Origin: Microlunatus capsulatus
GTDB taxonomy: Bacteria; Actinomycetota; Actinomycetes; Propionibacteriales; Propionibacteriaceae
Direction of reading: 5' to 3'
Assembly: GCF_017876495.1 (NCBI RefSeq)
Contig: NZ_JAGIOB010000001.1
Span: 1,922,001-1,986,000, forward strand
Length of the DNA stretch: 64,000 nt
The position numbers and the translations under genes were made by a program. A model generated the notes under the pieces. It ran no database searches. It had not been told where the DNA came from and worked only from the letters and a program-made list of their open reading frames with translations. The number at the start of each line of letters is the position of its first letter. The first letter of the stretch is position 1. Positions 8,534-16,103 of the stretch are shown piece after piece.

Positions 8534-10102
8534 TCAGGCGGACAGGCCCCCCGCGGCCAGGTCGCGGCGCAGGCCCTCGAGCAGGACGGTGCGTCCCGAC
8601 GCGCGCCGCTGCTGCTCCGCCCGCGCGTCGGCCAGCCGCTGGCGGGCCTCGGCCACCACGCGGTCGACCGTCGCCAGGTCCCCGGCCTGCTCCGTGGCCG
8701 CGGCCCGGCGGGAGCGAGCGGCCCCGAGGGCGAGCAGCCCCAGGACGACCCCCACCGCGAGGACCAGCAGGACGAGGCCGAGGGGCCAGCCCAGCAGGGC
8801 GCCGACCAGAGCCAGCAGGCCGGCGGCGCCCGCCAGCACCCCCGGGACGACGGGGCTCCAGGTCCCGTCGTGCGGTCGGGCGCTGATGTTGTGCCGCACC
8901 TGTGCGAGCCGCGCCGGGTCGGGGCCGTCCGGGCCGACCACCAGCGGGCCGCCCGGGGTGCGCTGCTCGACCGGCTCGACGGCCGGGAGCGGCGACGCGG
9001 CCGCCGCCTCGACCGCCTGCCGCAGCCCGGGGTGCAGCCAGCCCAGCAGCCGGGCCCGCAGCGCGGGGTCGCGGGTGCCGGCGAACGCCTCGCGGACCAG
9101 GTCCCGGACCCCCGTCCGGACCGGCTCGGCCGGTGCGGTCGGCGGCAGCCCGCCCGGGTCCTCGATCCGCTGCCGCAGCAGGCGTGCGCGCACCAGCAGG
9201 TCGCGCTCCGGCTCCGAGCCCTCGGCGATCATCGCGCCCGCCGTCGCGCGCAGCACCGCCCGCGGGTCCTCGTCGGCGGCCGGCGGCGCCACCGGCTCCT
9301 CGGCCGCGCGGCGGCGGGAGACCTCCCGCCGGCGGGGGGCGGGGGCCACGAGCGGCAGCAGCACCTGGCCGTCCAGCAGGGCGCGGACCCAAGCCAGCTC
9401 GGCGTCGGCGTCCGCGGCGCCGCTCTGCTCGGCCACCCAGTCGCGCCACTCCGCCGCGTCGCCGCCCGCGAGCGTGGGGGCCCAGCGCTCGCCGACAGCG
9501 GCGAGCAGGTCGGGGCCACCACCCGGGTCGTTGTGCACCCCGGCCAGCAGCGCGTGCCAGAGCGCGACCTGCTCGGGGCCGAGGGAGCCGTCGGTGACCA
9601 GCAGGTCGGGCACCCGGTCGGCCACCAGGGCGCCGCGGCCGAGGGCTCCCAGCAGGACGACGACGAAGAGGTCGGCCTGCCGATCCAGGGCCGCGGCGCG
9701 CTCCTCCGCGGCGCGGTCGGGCGCGCCGGCGACCAGCGCCGTCACCGCGTTCATCGCGTGCGGCAGCCAGTAGTCGTCCTCGGGCCCCGGCTCGACGCGC
9801 TCGGCCGGGCGGCCGGCCACCAGCGCCTCGACGGCGGCGAGCACGTCGCGGCGGACGGCCGCCGTGCCGGCGTGCGCGGCCAGCTGCTCGCGGACGTCAC
9901 CGAGCTCCACGTAGGCGTCGAAGGCCTGGGAGAGGGCGTTCAGCCGCGTCTCCAGGGAGCCCTGCAGCTGCGCGAGCTGACTGCTGAGCCGCGAGCTCCG
10001 CGCGTTCGCCGAGGCCGAGGAGGCCGCCAGGTCGTCGACCTGCGAGCGCAGCAGGTTGGTGCGTCCCGCCTCGCTGGTGAAGAACCAGTCCCAGTCCGTC
10101 AT
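8534..10102 (-). CDS. Uncharacterised membrane protein with N-terminal coiled coil
   Basis: A 522-aa protein not recognised as a named family. The first 65 residues look coiled-coil (SRLSSQLAQLQGSLETRLNA). A long, mainly helical middle follows, then two adjacent hydrophobic segments near residues 430-480 (VVPGVLAGAAGLLALVGALL and VLLVLAVGVVLGLLALGA), and a charged C-terminal helix rich in Arg/Ala. This looks like a cytosolic domain anchored by a membrane hairpin. It converges with the kinase gene, 10 nt apart, and is divergent from the DUF309 gene. The second ATG (10102) is preferred because an AGG-containing site lies 9 nt upstream of it, whereas it touches the first ATG (10111). Confidence 0.75.
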   Translation of the reverse strand: MTDWDWFFTSEAGRTNLLRSQVDDLAASSASANARSSRLSSQLAQLQGSLETRLNALSQAFDAYVELGDVREQLAAHAGTAAVRRDVLAAVEALVAGRPAERVEPGPEDDYWLPHAMNAVTALVAGAPDRAAEERAAALDRQADLFVVVLLGALGRGALVADRVPDLLVTDGSLGPEQVALWHALLAGVHNDPGGGPDLLAAVGERWAPTLAGGDAAEWRDWVAEQSGAADADAELAWVRALLDGQVLLPLVAPAPRRREVSRRRAAEEPVAPPAADEDPRAVLRATAGAMIAEGSEPERDLLVRARLLRQRIEDPGGLPPTAPAEPVRTGVRDLVREAFAGTRDPALRARLLGWLHPGLRQAVEAAAASPLPAVEPVEQRTPGGPLVVGPDGPDPARLAQVRHNISARPHDGTWSPVVPGVLAGAAGLLALVGALLGWPLGLVLLVLAVGVVLGLLALGAARSRRAAATEQAGDLATVDRVVAEARQRLADARAEQQRRASGRTVLLEGLRRDLAAGGLSA

Positions 10103-10161
10103 GGCGCTCATCCTGCCCGGACGCCGGGTCGGAGGCGGTGACCACGGGGCAGGATGGGGCC

Positions 10162-10647
10162 GTGGCGGTGGAGCGCGAGCGGGACGAGCAGGGTCGGGCG
10201 CGCAACGCGCGCCCGCGCGACGGGCTGGGCCGGCCGCTGCCGCGCGGCGCCACCGGGGTGCCCCGGGTGCCCGACGACCTGCTGCTGCCGCCCGGGCCCA
10301 CGCTCGTCGAGGCCCAGCGGCTGCTCGACGCCGGGATGCCGTTCCACGCCCACGAGGTGCTGGAGGCCCGCTGGAAGGCAGCGCCGGACGCCGAACGCGA
10401 GCTCTGGCAGGGCCTCGCCCAGCTCGCCGTCGGCTGGACCCACCTGCTGCGCGGCAACCCGGCCGGGGCGACGACGCTGCTGCAGCGCGCCCGTCGGCGG
10501 ATCGCGCCCTACACGTCGGGCCCGCCGCACCAGGTCGACGTCGTCGGGCTGGCCGCCTGGTGCGACACGGCCCTCGACGCCTTGGCCACCGGCGGTGCCG
10601 CGACCGCGGCGGCGCCCCGGCTGCAGCAGGACCCGTCCGCCGGCTGA
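10162..10647 (+). CDS. DUF309 family protein
   Basis: A 161-aa DUF309 protein. The family signature is plain: PFHAHEVLEARWK near residue 59 and LWQGLAQLAVGWTHLLRGN near 78-96, then GATTLLQRARRRI. DUF309 is a small helical bundle of unknown function. The N-terminal 40 residues are Arg-rich. GTG at 10162 was chosen over GTG at 10138, because GGAGG ends only 2 nt before the latter, while CAGGAT sits 6 nt before the former in the leaderless pattern seen elsewhere in this window. Confidence 0.85.
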   Translation: MAVERERDEQGRARNARPRDGLGRPLPRGATGVPRVPDDLLLPPGPTLVEAQRLLDAGMPFHAHEVLEARWKAAPDAERELWQGLAQLAVGWTHLLRGNPAGATTLLQRARRRIAPYTSGPPHQVDVVGLAAWCDTALDALATGGAATAAAPRLQQDPSAG

Positions 10648-10671
10648 GCGGCGACGCGCCGCGGGGACGGG

Positions 10672-11619
10672 TCAGCAGGTCCAGGCGTGCACCCGGACGG
10701 CGGTCCCCCGGACGGTCGAGCGCAGCTGGACGAGGTCGCAGAGCTGGTTGGCGACCCAGAGCGCGTCGTGGTCCTCCCCGCAGGGCGCCCGCCGGCCCAG
10801 CAGCGGGTCGTCCACGCCGACGTCGTCGGCGACCTCGCAGACGACGGCGCCCGGCTGAGCCCAGATCGTCACGGTGCCGCCCCCGGCCCCGCGGTGGAGG
10901 CTGCCGGCCGCCAGCCGCTCGACGACGTGCGCGAGCTCGGCCGCCCGGGCGGCGCTGAGCCCCGCGACGTAGAACTCGAGCCGGGTGTAGGTCAGCAGCC
11001 GGCCGACGTCGGCGGTGGTGAAGTGCGCCCGCCTCACCTGGACGGGCGGCGCGGCGAGGTCACCGGCGAAGAGCGAGTCCACGTGGTCGCGGCCCCGGTA
11101 CCCGGCGCTGCCGCTCCACCCGCCGGCGTCGACCAGCACCGGGTGGCTGCGGAAGGCCTCCTCGAGGACGTCGGCGCCGAGCCCGCCGGTGTCGTAGGGG
11201 CAGATCAGCCAGAACGGGACCTCGGGGTCGACGGCGACGTTGAGCAGCGCCTCGTGCAGCTGGCACTCCAGCAGCTCCTCCGCCCGGCGGCCGGGCCAGA
11301 TCGGCTCGCCGATGCCGCGCACCGGCCGGCCGCCCGCGGCCTCCTCGTCGAGGAACCGCTGCCAGGCGGGGATGATCCGGGCCGGGTTGGCGCCCAGCTG
11401 GTGCATGTCGACGAAGGTGACCTCGGCGGCGCGCTCCCCCAGGCCCTCCTGCAGCCAGCGGGTGTGCTCCGGGCCGACGGCGACCATCACCGGCTCGTCG
11501 GCGTCCAGCCCCTCCCGCAGGAAGGGCACGAGGCCGGCCGTGAAGTCGTCGGCGTCGGCCCAGAGGAACGCCTCGTGGCGGTAGCTCTGGTGCTCCCGCG
11601 CGGGCGAGGACCACGACAT
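10672..11619 (-). CDS. MEDS-domain sensor with RsbW-like ATPase (RsbA-type anti-sigma regulator)
   Basis: A 315-aa two-domain protein. Residues about 10-175 form a MEDS (DcmR-sensor) domain: HEAFLWADADDF, VMVAVGPEHTRWL, FVDMHQLGANPARIIPAW and LICPYDTGGL. The C-terminal 130 residues form a HATPase-like anti-sigma domain (LAHVVERLAAGSLHRGAGG, ALWVANQLCDLVQLRST). In relatives annotated as anti-sigma factor RsbA family regulatory protein this pairing is thought to control a stress sigma factor. The N-box and G1 box of the ATPase are weak, so kinase activity is uncertain. The ATG follows GGGGGAG by about 7 nt. No sigma factor or anti-anti-sigma gene lies beside it. Confidence 0.85.
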   Translation of the reverse strand: MSWSSPAREHQSYRHEAFLWADADDFTAGLVPFLREGLDADEPVMVAVGPEHTRWLQEGLGERAAEVTFVDMHQLGANPARIIPAWQRFLDEEAAGGRPVRGIGEPIWPGRRAEELLECQLHEALLNVAVDPEVPFWLICPYDTGGLGADVLEEAFRSHPVLVDAGGWSGSAGYRGRDHVDSLFAGDLAAPPVQVRRAHFTTADVGRLLTYTRLEFYVAGLSAARAAELAHVVERLAAGSLHRGAGGGTVTIWAQPGAVVCEVADDVGVDDPLLGRRAPCGEDHDALWVANQLCDLVQLRSTVRGTAVRVHAWTC

Positions 11620-11780
11620 GCTGGACTCCCCCGGTCACCGATGCTCTGGAGCGCCGACCGTAGCCCGGCCCGCCGGTGGGCGTCAGGTACCAGAACACCC
11701 ACCCTTCTCGAGCCCACAGCAGGCCCATCCGCGCATCGCGGCCAGGCACCCGGACCGCGCGCCGCCGGAGTGAGGAGGAG

Positions 11781-11807
11781 CCCGTGGACACGCTCTTCGT
11801 CCACGGG
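11781..11807 (-). terminator. Hairpin downstream of the Lsr2-like gene
   Basis: CCCGTGGAC (11781-11789) and GTCCACGGG (11799-11807) form a perfect 9-bp stem with a 9-nt loop. It lies about 70 nt past the minus-strand Lsr2 stop and before the promoter region of the MEDS gene. There is no T-tract, as is common for actinobacterial terminators. Confidence 0.5.
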
Positions 11808-11874
11808 TGACGACGAAGCCGGCGGGTCAGAGCGCGGTCCGCGCCCGAGCGGAGCGAGGGCAGACGACACCGCG

Positions 11875-12264
11875 CTAGCCCGCCGGGGTGTGCAGGGGGC
11901 AGCCCGGGCCGGCGGCGGACGCGTCGTCGGCGTCCTCGGCGGTGGCCCGCTCCTGCTCGCGCGCCCGCCGGTACTGCTCCACCACCTGGCTGGCGAGCCG
12001 GCCCAGCGGGGCGACCTCGATACCCTGCTGCTGGGCCCAGGCCCGCACCTCACGGCCGTCCACCGGCTCCTCCGGCGGCGGCTGGGCCGGCCGTCCGTGG
12101 CTGGTGTAGCGGCTCAGCAGGCGGCGCATCTCCTCGACGTTCTCGGCCCGCAGGTCGATCTCGTAGGCACGGCCCTCGAAGCAGAAGTGGACGGTCCCGC
12201 CGCCCTCGTCGACCTCCTGGCCGTCGAGGTCGTCGTAGCTGCGGTAGGTCATCACCCGCACCAT
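11875..12264 (-). CDS. lsr2: Lsr2-family nucleoid protein, divergent paralogue
   Basis: A 129-aa Lsr2 relative. The N-terminal dimer domain is clear (YDDLDGQEVDEGG, TVHFCFEGRAYEIDL, NVEEMRRLLSRY). The C-terminal DNA-binding helices are VREVRAWAQQQGI-like and VVEQYRRA. In canonical Lsr2 the minor-groove contact is an R-G-R triplet preceding the last helix; here it reads APLGRLAS, so the first Arg is Leu. The basic Arg/Gly linker of M. tuberculosis Lsr2 is replaced by a short Pro/Glu segment. There is an extra acidic tail after residue 108. It may bind AT-rich DNA weakly or act as a dimerisation partner. AGGAGG lies 8 nt before the ATG. Confidence 0.88.
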   Translation of the reverse strand: MVRVMTYRSYDDLDGQEVDEGGGTVHFCFEGRAYEIDLRAENVEEMRRLLSRYTSHGRPAQPPPEEPVDGREVRAWAQQQGIEVAPLGRLASQVVEQYRRAREQERATAEDADDASAAGPGCPLHTPAG

Positions 12265-12373
12265 GCTCTGCGCCTCCTGTCGCTCGTCGGCCCGGTCCGC
12301 ACGGGCCCCACGACAGCCAGGACGCCGTCGTGGGCCGGATCGTCACGCACCTCCCCCGAGGAATCTCGACAGC

Positions 12374-12408
12374 GCCGGCTCCGCCCCGCCGTGCGGGGCG
12401 GGACCGGC
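12374..12408 (-). terminator. Terminator hairpin after the small antitoxin-like gene
   Basis: GCCGGCTCCGCCCC pairs with GGGGCGGGACCGGC (two mismatches) around a 7-nt loop, starting 6 nt beyond the minus-strand stop at 12415. The interval 12265-12373 has no gene. Confidence 0.6.
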
Positions 12409-12414
12409 ACCCGC

Positions 12415-12582
12415 CTACTGGCCGATCTTGTCGTCGGCGGCCTGCTGCGCCGTGTCCACCTGCTCGCCGCCCTTGCCGCCGAGCTTGGCGTCGGCGGCGT
12501 CGCCGGCCTTGTCGAGGCCCGCGTCGCTGGCCTTCTCCACGCCCTCGCCGCTGACCTTGTCCTTGAGCTCGTCCAGACCCAT
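12415..12582 (-). CDS. MT0933-like small antitoxin-family protein
   Basis: A 55-aa acidic/basic helical peptide beginning MGLDELKDKVSGEGVEKASD and ending in DTAQQAADDKIGQ. It matches the pattern of the MT0933/Rv0909-type antitoxin family of actinobacteria. In M. tuberculosis the partner toxin is Rv0910; no such polyketide-cyclase-like gene is adjacent here, so the antitoxin label is only a family name. AGGAGGA lies about 4 nt before the ATG. A perfect 12-bp hairpin (12603-12630) lies about 20 nt upstream, in the leader or promoter. CsbD-like stress proteins look similar in composition and are the main alternative. Confidence 0.7.
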   Translation of the reverse strand: MGLDELKDKVSGEGVEKASDAGLDKAGDAADAKLGGKGGEQVDTAQQAADDKIGQ

Positions 12583-12602
12583 GGGTCCTCCTCGATCGGT
12601 GC

Positions 12603-12630
12603 GCACGGGACGGCGGCTGCCGTCCCGTGC
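12603..12630. promoter_or_regulatory. Perfect 12-bp inverted repeat upstream of the antitoxin-like gene
   Basis: GCACGGGACGGC (12603-12614), loop GGCT, GCCGTCCCGTGC (12619-12630). It lies between the divergent starts at 12582 and 12726. It could be an operator or an RNA hairpin in the leader of the minus-strand gene. Confidence 0.6.
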
Positions 12631-12712
12631 GTGCTGTACCCACCCGCGGCGGGCTGACCCGGTGACCTGTGGCGCCCCTGAGCGGGCCAGGACTCGCCGC
12701 CGAGCGCCCGCC

Positions 12713-12718
12713 TACCAT
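12713..12718 (+). promoter_or_regulatory. -10 element of a leaderless gene (TACCAT)
   Basis: TACCAT ends 7 nt before the GTG start at 12726 and there is no Shine-Dalgarno, so transcription probably begins at the start codon. Confidence 0.55.
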
Positions 12719-12725
12719 CGGGGCC

Positions 12726-13070
12726 GTGTCCGCCACCCTCGTCCGCCTGTTCGTCGTCGTCGCGTCCGTCGAGGCCCTCTCCTGGCTGGGCCTGCTCGTC
12801 GGGATGTACGTGAAGTACTTCACCGGAGCGGGCGAGCTGGGCGTCAAGATCTTCGGGCCCGTGCACGGCGGCGTCTTCGTCGCCTACGTGCTGCTGACGC
12901 TGCTGGTCTCCCGCACGCTGCGCTGGTCGGTCTGGACCACGCTGCTGGCGCTGGCCTGCTCGGTCCCGCCCTTTGCCACCCTGGCCTTCGAGTGGTGGGC
13001 GGTCCGCACCGGCCGGCTGACCTGGCCGGCCCGCCGCGCCGGCCGGAGCGCGGCCGCCGTCGCCGGGTGA
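12726..13070 (+). CDS. DUF3817 integral membrane protein
   Basis: A 114-aa protein with three predicted membrane segments: an N-terminal helix (LVRLFVVVASVEALSWLGLL), a central one (HGGVFVAYVLLTLLVS) and LLALACSVPPFATLAFEWW. The VKIFGPVHGGVFVAY block and the FEWW motif are typical of DUF3817 proteins, which are widespread in actinobacteria. Function is unknown. The GTG start is supported by the leaderless promoter pattern; the earlier in-frame start at 12669 would add an unrelated leader. The LacI-type regulator follows 75 nt later on the same strand. Confidence 0.88.
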   Translation: MSATLVRLFVVVASVEALSWLGLLVGMYVKYFTGAGELGVKIFGPVHGGVFVAYVLLTLLVSRTLRWSVWTTLLALACSVPPFATLAFEWWAVRTGRLTWPARRAGRSAAAVAG

Positions 13071-13145
13071 CCGGGGCCACGGCGGACGCTGACGAGAACA
13101 CCTCCGCGCGGTGAGATGATCGCCGGAGCACCGGAGGGGGCCGCC

Positions 13146-14195
13146 ATGACGTCCGACACGCAGCCGAGCACGCGGGTCACGCTGGCCAGCGTGGCCAGGG
13201 AGGCCGGGGTGTCCCTGCCCACCGTCTCCAAGGTGCTCAACGGCCACCACGACGTCGCCGAGGAGACCCGTCAGCGGGTCCAGCAGGCGATCCGCGACAG
13301 CGGCTACCTCCGGGTGACCCGGCGCGCGGGCAAGCCCACCACCCCCGTCGTCGAGCTGGTCTTCGACGACGTGGTCAGCGCCTACTCGATCGAGATCCTG
13401 CGCGGGGTGACCGACGCCGCCAGCAGCCACGACGTCGACGTCGTCATCGCCAAGTTCGGCCGCTTCGGCGACCGCCGGCCCGACGCGGACCACTGGGCCC
13501 GGCGCTCCCGGCTGGCGGGCCGCTCGGGGATCATCTCGGTGACGACGGAGATGACGGCGGACCACCTCAGCGCCTTCGAGCGCGAACGGCTGCCGCTGGT
13601 CCTCATCGACCCGATCAACCCGCCGCCGCGCCGCGACACCGTCAGCGTCGGGGCCACGAACTGGGCGGGCGGGATGGCGGCGACCGCCCACCTGACCGCG
13701 CTCGGCCACCGGCGGATCGCCTACGTGGGCGGCGAGCCTGGCGCGACCTGCAGCCAGGCCCGGCTCTACGGCTACCACGCCGCGCTCGCCCAGGCGGGCA
13801 TCGCGCAGGACCCGGCGCTGGTGCACGGCGGGGGCTTCGACACCCCGACCGGCTACGCGGCCACCCTCGCGCTGGCGGCGCTGCCCGACCCGCCGACCGC
13901 GGTCTTCGCCGGCTGCGACGCGACCGCCGTCGGCGTCGTCGAGGCGGCGCGGACGCTGGGCCTGCGGGTGCCGGAGGACCTCAGCGTCGTCGGCTTCGAC
14001 AACACCTACCTGGCCGAGCACTGCTTCCCGAAGCTGACGACGATCGCCCAGCCGCTGGAGGAGATGGGCCGGGTGGCGCTGCGGACGCTGCTGCGGCTGG
14101 CGGACGGCGAGACGCTGGAGAGCCACCACGTCGAGCTCGCCACGCAGCTGGTCGAGCGGGCGTCGACCGCCCCGCCGAGCCGCCGCTCGGGCTGA
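13146..14195 (+). CDS. LacI-family transcriptional regulator
   Basis: A 349-aa regulator. The LacI helix-turn-helix is at residues about 12-60 (TLASVAREAGVSLPTVSKVL, then the hinge-side NGHHDVAEETRQRV). The sugar-binding core has VVELVFDDVVSAYSIEIL, GISLVTTE-like ISVTTEM, LIDP, HRRIAYVGG, AVFAGCDATAVGVVEAAR and LSVVGFDNTYLAEHCFPKLT. It would bind an operator as a dimer and sense a sugar. No sugar transporter or glycosidase operon is beside it, so the ligand is unknown. GGAGGGGG lies about 7 nt before the ATG. A palindrome at 14232-14243, 36 nt past the stop, is a possible but untested binding site. Confidence 0.93.
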   Translation: MTSDTQPSTRVTLASVAREAGVSLPTVSKVLNGHHDVAEETRQRVQQAIRDSGYLRVTRRAGKPTTPVVELVFDDVVSAYSIEILRGVTDAASSHDVDVVIAKFGRFGDRRPDADHWARRSRLAGRSGIISVTTEMTADHLSAFERERLPLVLIDPINPPPRRDTVSVGATNWAGGMAATAHLTALGHRRIAYVGGEPGATCSQARLYGYHAALAQAGIAQDPALVHGGGFDTPTGYAATLALAALPDPPTAVFAGCDATAVGVVEAARTLGLRVPEDLSVVGFDNTYLAEHCFPKLTTIAQPLEEMGRVALRTLLRLADGETLESHHVELATQLVERASTAPPSRRSG

Positions 14196-14214
14196 CGCGC
14201 AGCTCTCGTACCGA

Positions 14215-14249
14215 TTGACATTCGATAGATCATGGTCGACCATCGATGC
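14215..14249 (+). promoter_or_regulatory. Promoter and operator of the DUF2975-Xre operon
   Basis: TTGACA (14215-14220), a 17-bp spacer, then GACCAT (14238-14243) and a 6-nt gap to ATG at 14250: a near-consensus promoter for a leaderless mRNA. A perfect 12-bp palindrome ATGGTCGACCAT (14232-14243) overlaps the -10, so a bound repressor would block it. The Xre protein of the operon is the likely regulator; LacI from 13146 is the alternative. Confidence 0.65.
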
Positions 14250-14729
14250 ATGGTGACGGAATCTCGTGCGGTGGCCGCCCTGCGGTTCTTCCTCGTCGTG
14301 CTCTTCGCGGTGCTCGTGCTGTTCCAGGTGATGTCGCTCCCGGGGCAGTTCCGGCACCTGGCCGAGCAGGACCCCGAGATGGCCTACCTCCGGTGGCCGG
14401 CGACGGCGGTGACGGTGTTCTGGGTGCTCTGCGTGCAGGTGGTCGTGGTCTGCACCTGGAAGCTGCTCACCCTGGTGCTGGCCGACGAGATCTTCACCGA
14501 CGGCGCCCTGCGCTGGGTGGACGGGATCGTCTGGGCCGTCGGCGCCGCCTGGGTCGTGCTGGTGGCCGTGCTGCTGTTCGTCGGGTTCAACGCCACCGAC
14601 CCGGGGCTGCCGCTGCTGCTGTTCCTGCTGACGGTCGGGGTCACCGTGCTGGGCCTGCTGATGGTGGTGATGCGGGCGCTGCTGCGCCGCGCCACCACCC
14701 TGCGGACCGATCTGGAGGGGGTGATCTGA
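14250..14729 (+). CDS. DUF2975 membrane protein
   Basis: A 159-aa protein with four predicted membrane helices: ALRFFLVVLFAVLVLFQVM, VTVFWVLCVQVVVVCTWKLL, GIVWAVGAAWVVLVAVLLF and LLLFLLTVGVTVLGLLMVVM. The loop ADEIFTDGALRWVD between helices 2 and 3 is the DUF2975 signature. Such proteins are nearly always encoded just before a small YozG-like Xre regulator, as here (1-nt overlap TGATG). By analogy the pair may act as a membrane protein with its own repressor; the real role is unknown. ATG 14250 is preferred to ATG 14232 because of the leaderless promoter. Confidence 0.88.
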   Translation: MVTESRAVAALRFFLVVLFAVLVLFQVMSLPGQFRHLAEQDPEMAYLRWPATAVTVFWVLCVQVVVVCTWKLLTLVLADEIFTDGALRWVDGIVWAVGAAWVVLVAVLLFVGFNATDPGLPLLLFLLTVGVTVLGLLMVVMRALLRRATTLRTDLEGVI

Positions 14730-14932
14730 TGCCGATCGTCGTGCGGATCGACGTCGAGCTGGCCAGGCGCAAGATGAGCGTCGGGGAGTTCGCCGAGAAG
14801 GTCGGGATCAGCCCGGCCAACGTCGCGGTGCTCAAGAACGGCCGCGCCAAGGCCGTCCGCTTCCAGACCCTCGAGGCGATGTGCCGGGTGCTGGGCTGCC
14901 AGCCGGGCGACCTGCTCGAGTGGGTGGAGTGA
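14729..14932 (+). CDS. YozG-like Xre-family regulator
   Basis: A 67-aa single-domain helix-turn-helix protein: MPIVVRIDVELARRKMSVGE, then FAEKVGISPANVAVLKNGRA (recognition region) and LEAMCRVLGCQPGDLLEW. It is the usual partner of DUF2975 membrane proteins and is translationally coupled to it. It probably represses its own operon through the palindrome at 14232-14243. Confidence 0.92.
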   Translation: MPIVVRIDVELARRKMSVGEFAEKVGISPANVAVLKNGRAKAVRFQTLEAMCRVLGCQPGDLLEWVE

Positions 14933-15135
14933 GCAGGGCTCGGAGCACGGCCGGACGGGTCGCGGCCACCGTGGCGACCCTGCTCGTGGTGGCGGCGGGC
15001 GTCGCGGGCGTCGTGGCCGGGGAGCGGGACGACTCCCCCGGCCTGCAGGCCCTCGGCGCCCTGCTCGTCCTCGCCGCGGTGGTGCTGCACGTCCGGGCCC
15101 GGCGCCACCGCCGGCCGACCCCGCCGCGGGCGTGA
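14929..15135 (+). CDS. Small two-helix membrane protein
   Basis: A 68-aa protein starting at a GTG that overlaps the Xre stop (GTGA), with GAGTGGA just upstream. It has two hydrophobic stretches, VAATVATLLVVAAGVAGVVA and LGALLVLAAVVLHVRA, and a basic C-terminus. It is the third gene of the DUF2975-Xre operon. I do not recognise it; the coupling and membrane topology are the support. Confidence 0.65.
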   Translation: MSRARSTAGRVAATVATLLVVAAGVAGVVAGERDDSPGLQALGALLVLAAVVLHVRARRHRRPTPPRA

Positions 15136-15157
15136 CGGGCGGGCGGCGGCCCCAGCC

Positions 15158-16018
15158 TCAGCCGGCGACGAGGTCGGCCAGCACCGCGCGCGCCGAGCGG
15201 GGCTCCCGGCCGAGGAGGTCGGCGAGCGCGGGGTGGGTGACGGCGAACTCGCCCCGACGGGCCGCCCGGTACATCCCGAGCGTGAAGTCCGCGGCCGCCG
15301 GCGGCATCCCCGACGCGACCGCGCCGGCCTTCCACTCCTCGTCGTCGACCACCACCCGGGTGACCGTCCGGCCGGTGAGCTCGGACAGGACGGCGGCGAC
15401 CGCCTCGAGGTCGAGGGTCTCCGACGCCGTCAGCGGCGGGGTCACGCCGTCCAGGACCGCGTCGTCGACGAGCGCGACGGCGGCCGCCTCGGCCAGGTCG
15501 GCGTGGGCGGTCCACGAGACGGGCCCGTCGGCCGGGGCCACGATCCGGCCCGACTCCCGCGCGCCGGCCGTCAGGAAGCCCAGCGTGCTGGCGTAGAAGC
15601 CGTTGCGCAGCGCGGTGAAGGGCACGCCGAGCCCGGCCAGGTGGTCCTCGGTGACGGCGTGCGTGGCCTGCGGGGCGAACAGCGAGTCCGGCGACGCCGC
15701 CTGGTGGCTGGTGTAGAGGATGCGCCCCGCGCCGGAGGCGCGCGCCGCGTCCAGGGCGGCCAGGTTGGCGGCCACCGCTCCCGGACCCCGGATGGCGGCC
15801 GACACCACCAGGACCCTCGTCGCCCCCGCGAAGGCGTCCGCCAGCGTGGCCGGCTCGGTGAAGTCGCCACGCCGCACGCGCACCCCCCGCGCGGCCAGCC
15901 CCGCGGCGGCCCCGACGTCGCGGACGCTGACCCCGACCTCCGTGGCCGGCACCCGCTCCAGCAGCTGGTCCACGATCTGCGAGCCCAGCTGACCCGTGGC
16001 CCCGGTGACGACGTGCAT
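15158..16018 (-). CDS. NmrA/QorB-like NAD(P)-binding protein
   Basis: A 286-aa atypical short-chain dehydrogenase. The Rossmann start VVTGATGQLGSQIVDQLL is at residues 3-20. Further landmarks are GDFTEPATLADAF, LVVSAAIRGPGAV, ILYTSHQAASPDS, FTALRNGFYASTL and a C-terminal substrate domain. It resembles NAD(P)H:quinone oxidoreductase type 2 (QorB/YtfG) and NmrA proteins. The catalytic YxxxK is absent, as in that group. It is divergent from a TetR regulator at 16104, which probably controls it. The start is ATG 16018 with AGGAG-type sequence upstream (GAGGAGATCGC). Confidence 0.88.
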   Translation of the reverse strand: MHVVTGATGQLGSQIVDQLLERVPATEVGVSVRDVGAAAGLAARGVRVRRGDFTEPATLADAFAGATRVLVVSAAIRGPGAVAANLAALDAARASGAGRILYTSHQAASPDSLFAPQATHAVTEDHLAGLGVPFTALRNGFYASTLGFLTAGARESGRIVAPADGPVSWTAHADLAEAAAVALVDDAVLDGVTPPLTASETLDLEAVAAVLSELTGRTVTRVVVDDEEWKAGAVASGMPPAAADFTLGMYRAARRGEFAVTHPALADLLGREPRSARAVLADLVAG

Positions 16019-16042
16019 GCGATCTCCTCTGTGTGTTTCCGC

Positions 16043-16064
16043 TGATACTGAGAGTACGTTATCA
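16043..16064. promoter_or_regulatory. Possible operator in the NmrA-TetR intergenic region
   Basis: TGATA (16043-16047) and TATCA (16060-16064) form the outer arms of a 22-bp inverted sequence, with a smaller TACT-GAG-AGTA inside. It sits between the divergent starts and is the best candidate site for the TetR protein. Confidence 0.35.
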
Positions 16065-16091
16065 CTGGTAGCACCTGGAGTGGACCGCCGT

Positions 16092-16097
16092 TACGAT
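16092..16097 (+). promoter_or_regulatory. -10 element of leaderless TetR gene (TACGAT)
   Basis: TACGAT lies 6 nt before the GTG at 16104 with no ribosome site between. Confidence 0.5.
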
Positions 16098-16103
16098 CGA
16101 CCG

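Noticed and set aside
6279-9773. Open frame of over 1100 codons on the plus strand
   Set aside because: Arg/Pro/Ala-rich shadow of the PASTA kinase and the minus-strand coiled-coil gene; very high GC suppresses stops in wrong frames.
12252-14357. 701-codon minus-strand frame across the DUF3817 and LacI genes
   Set aside because: No ribosome site or motif; the opposite strand holds clear genes.
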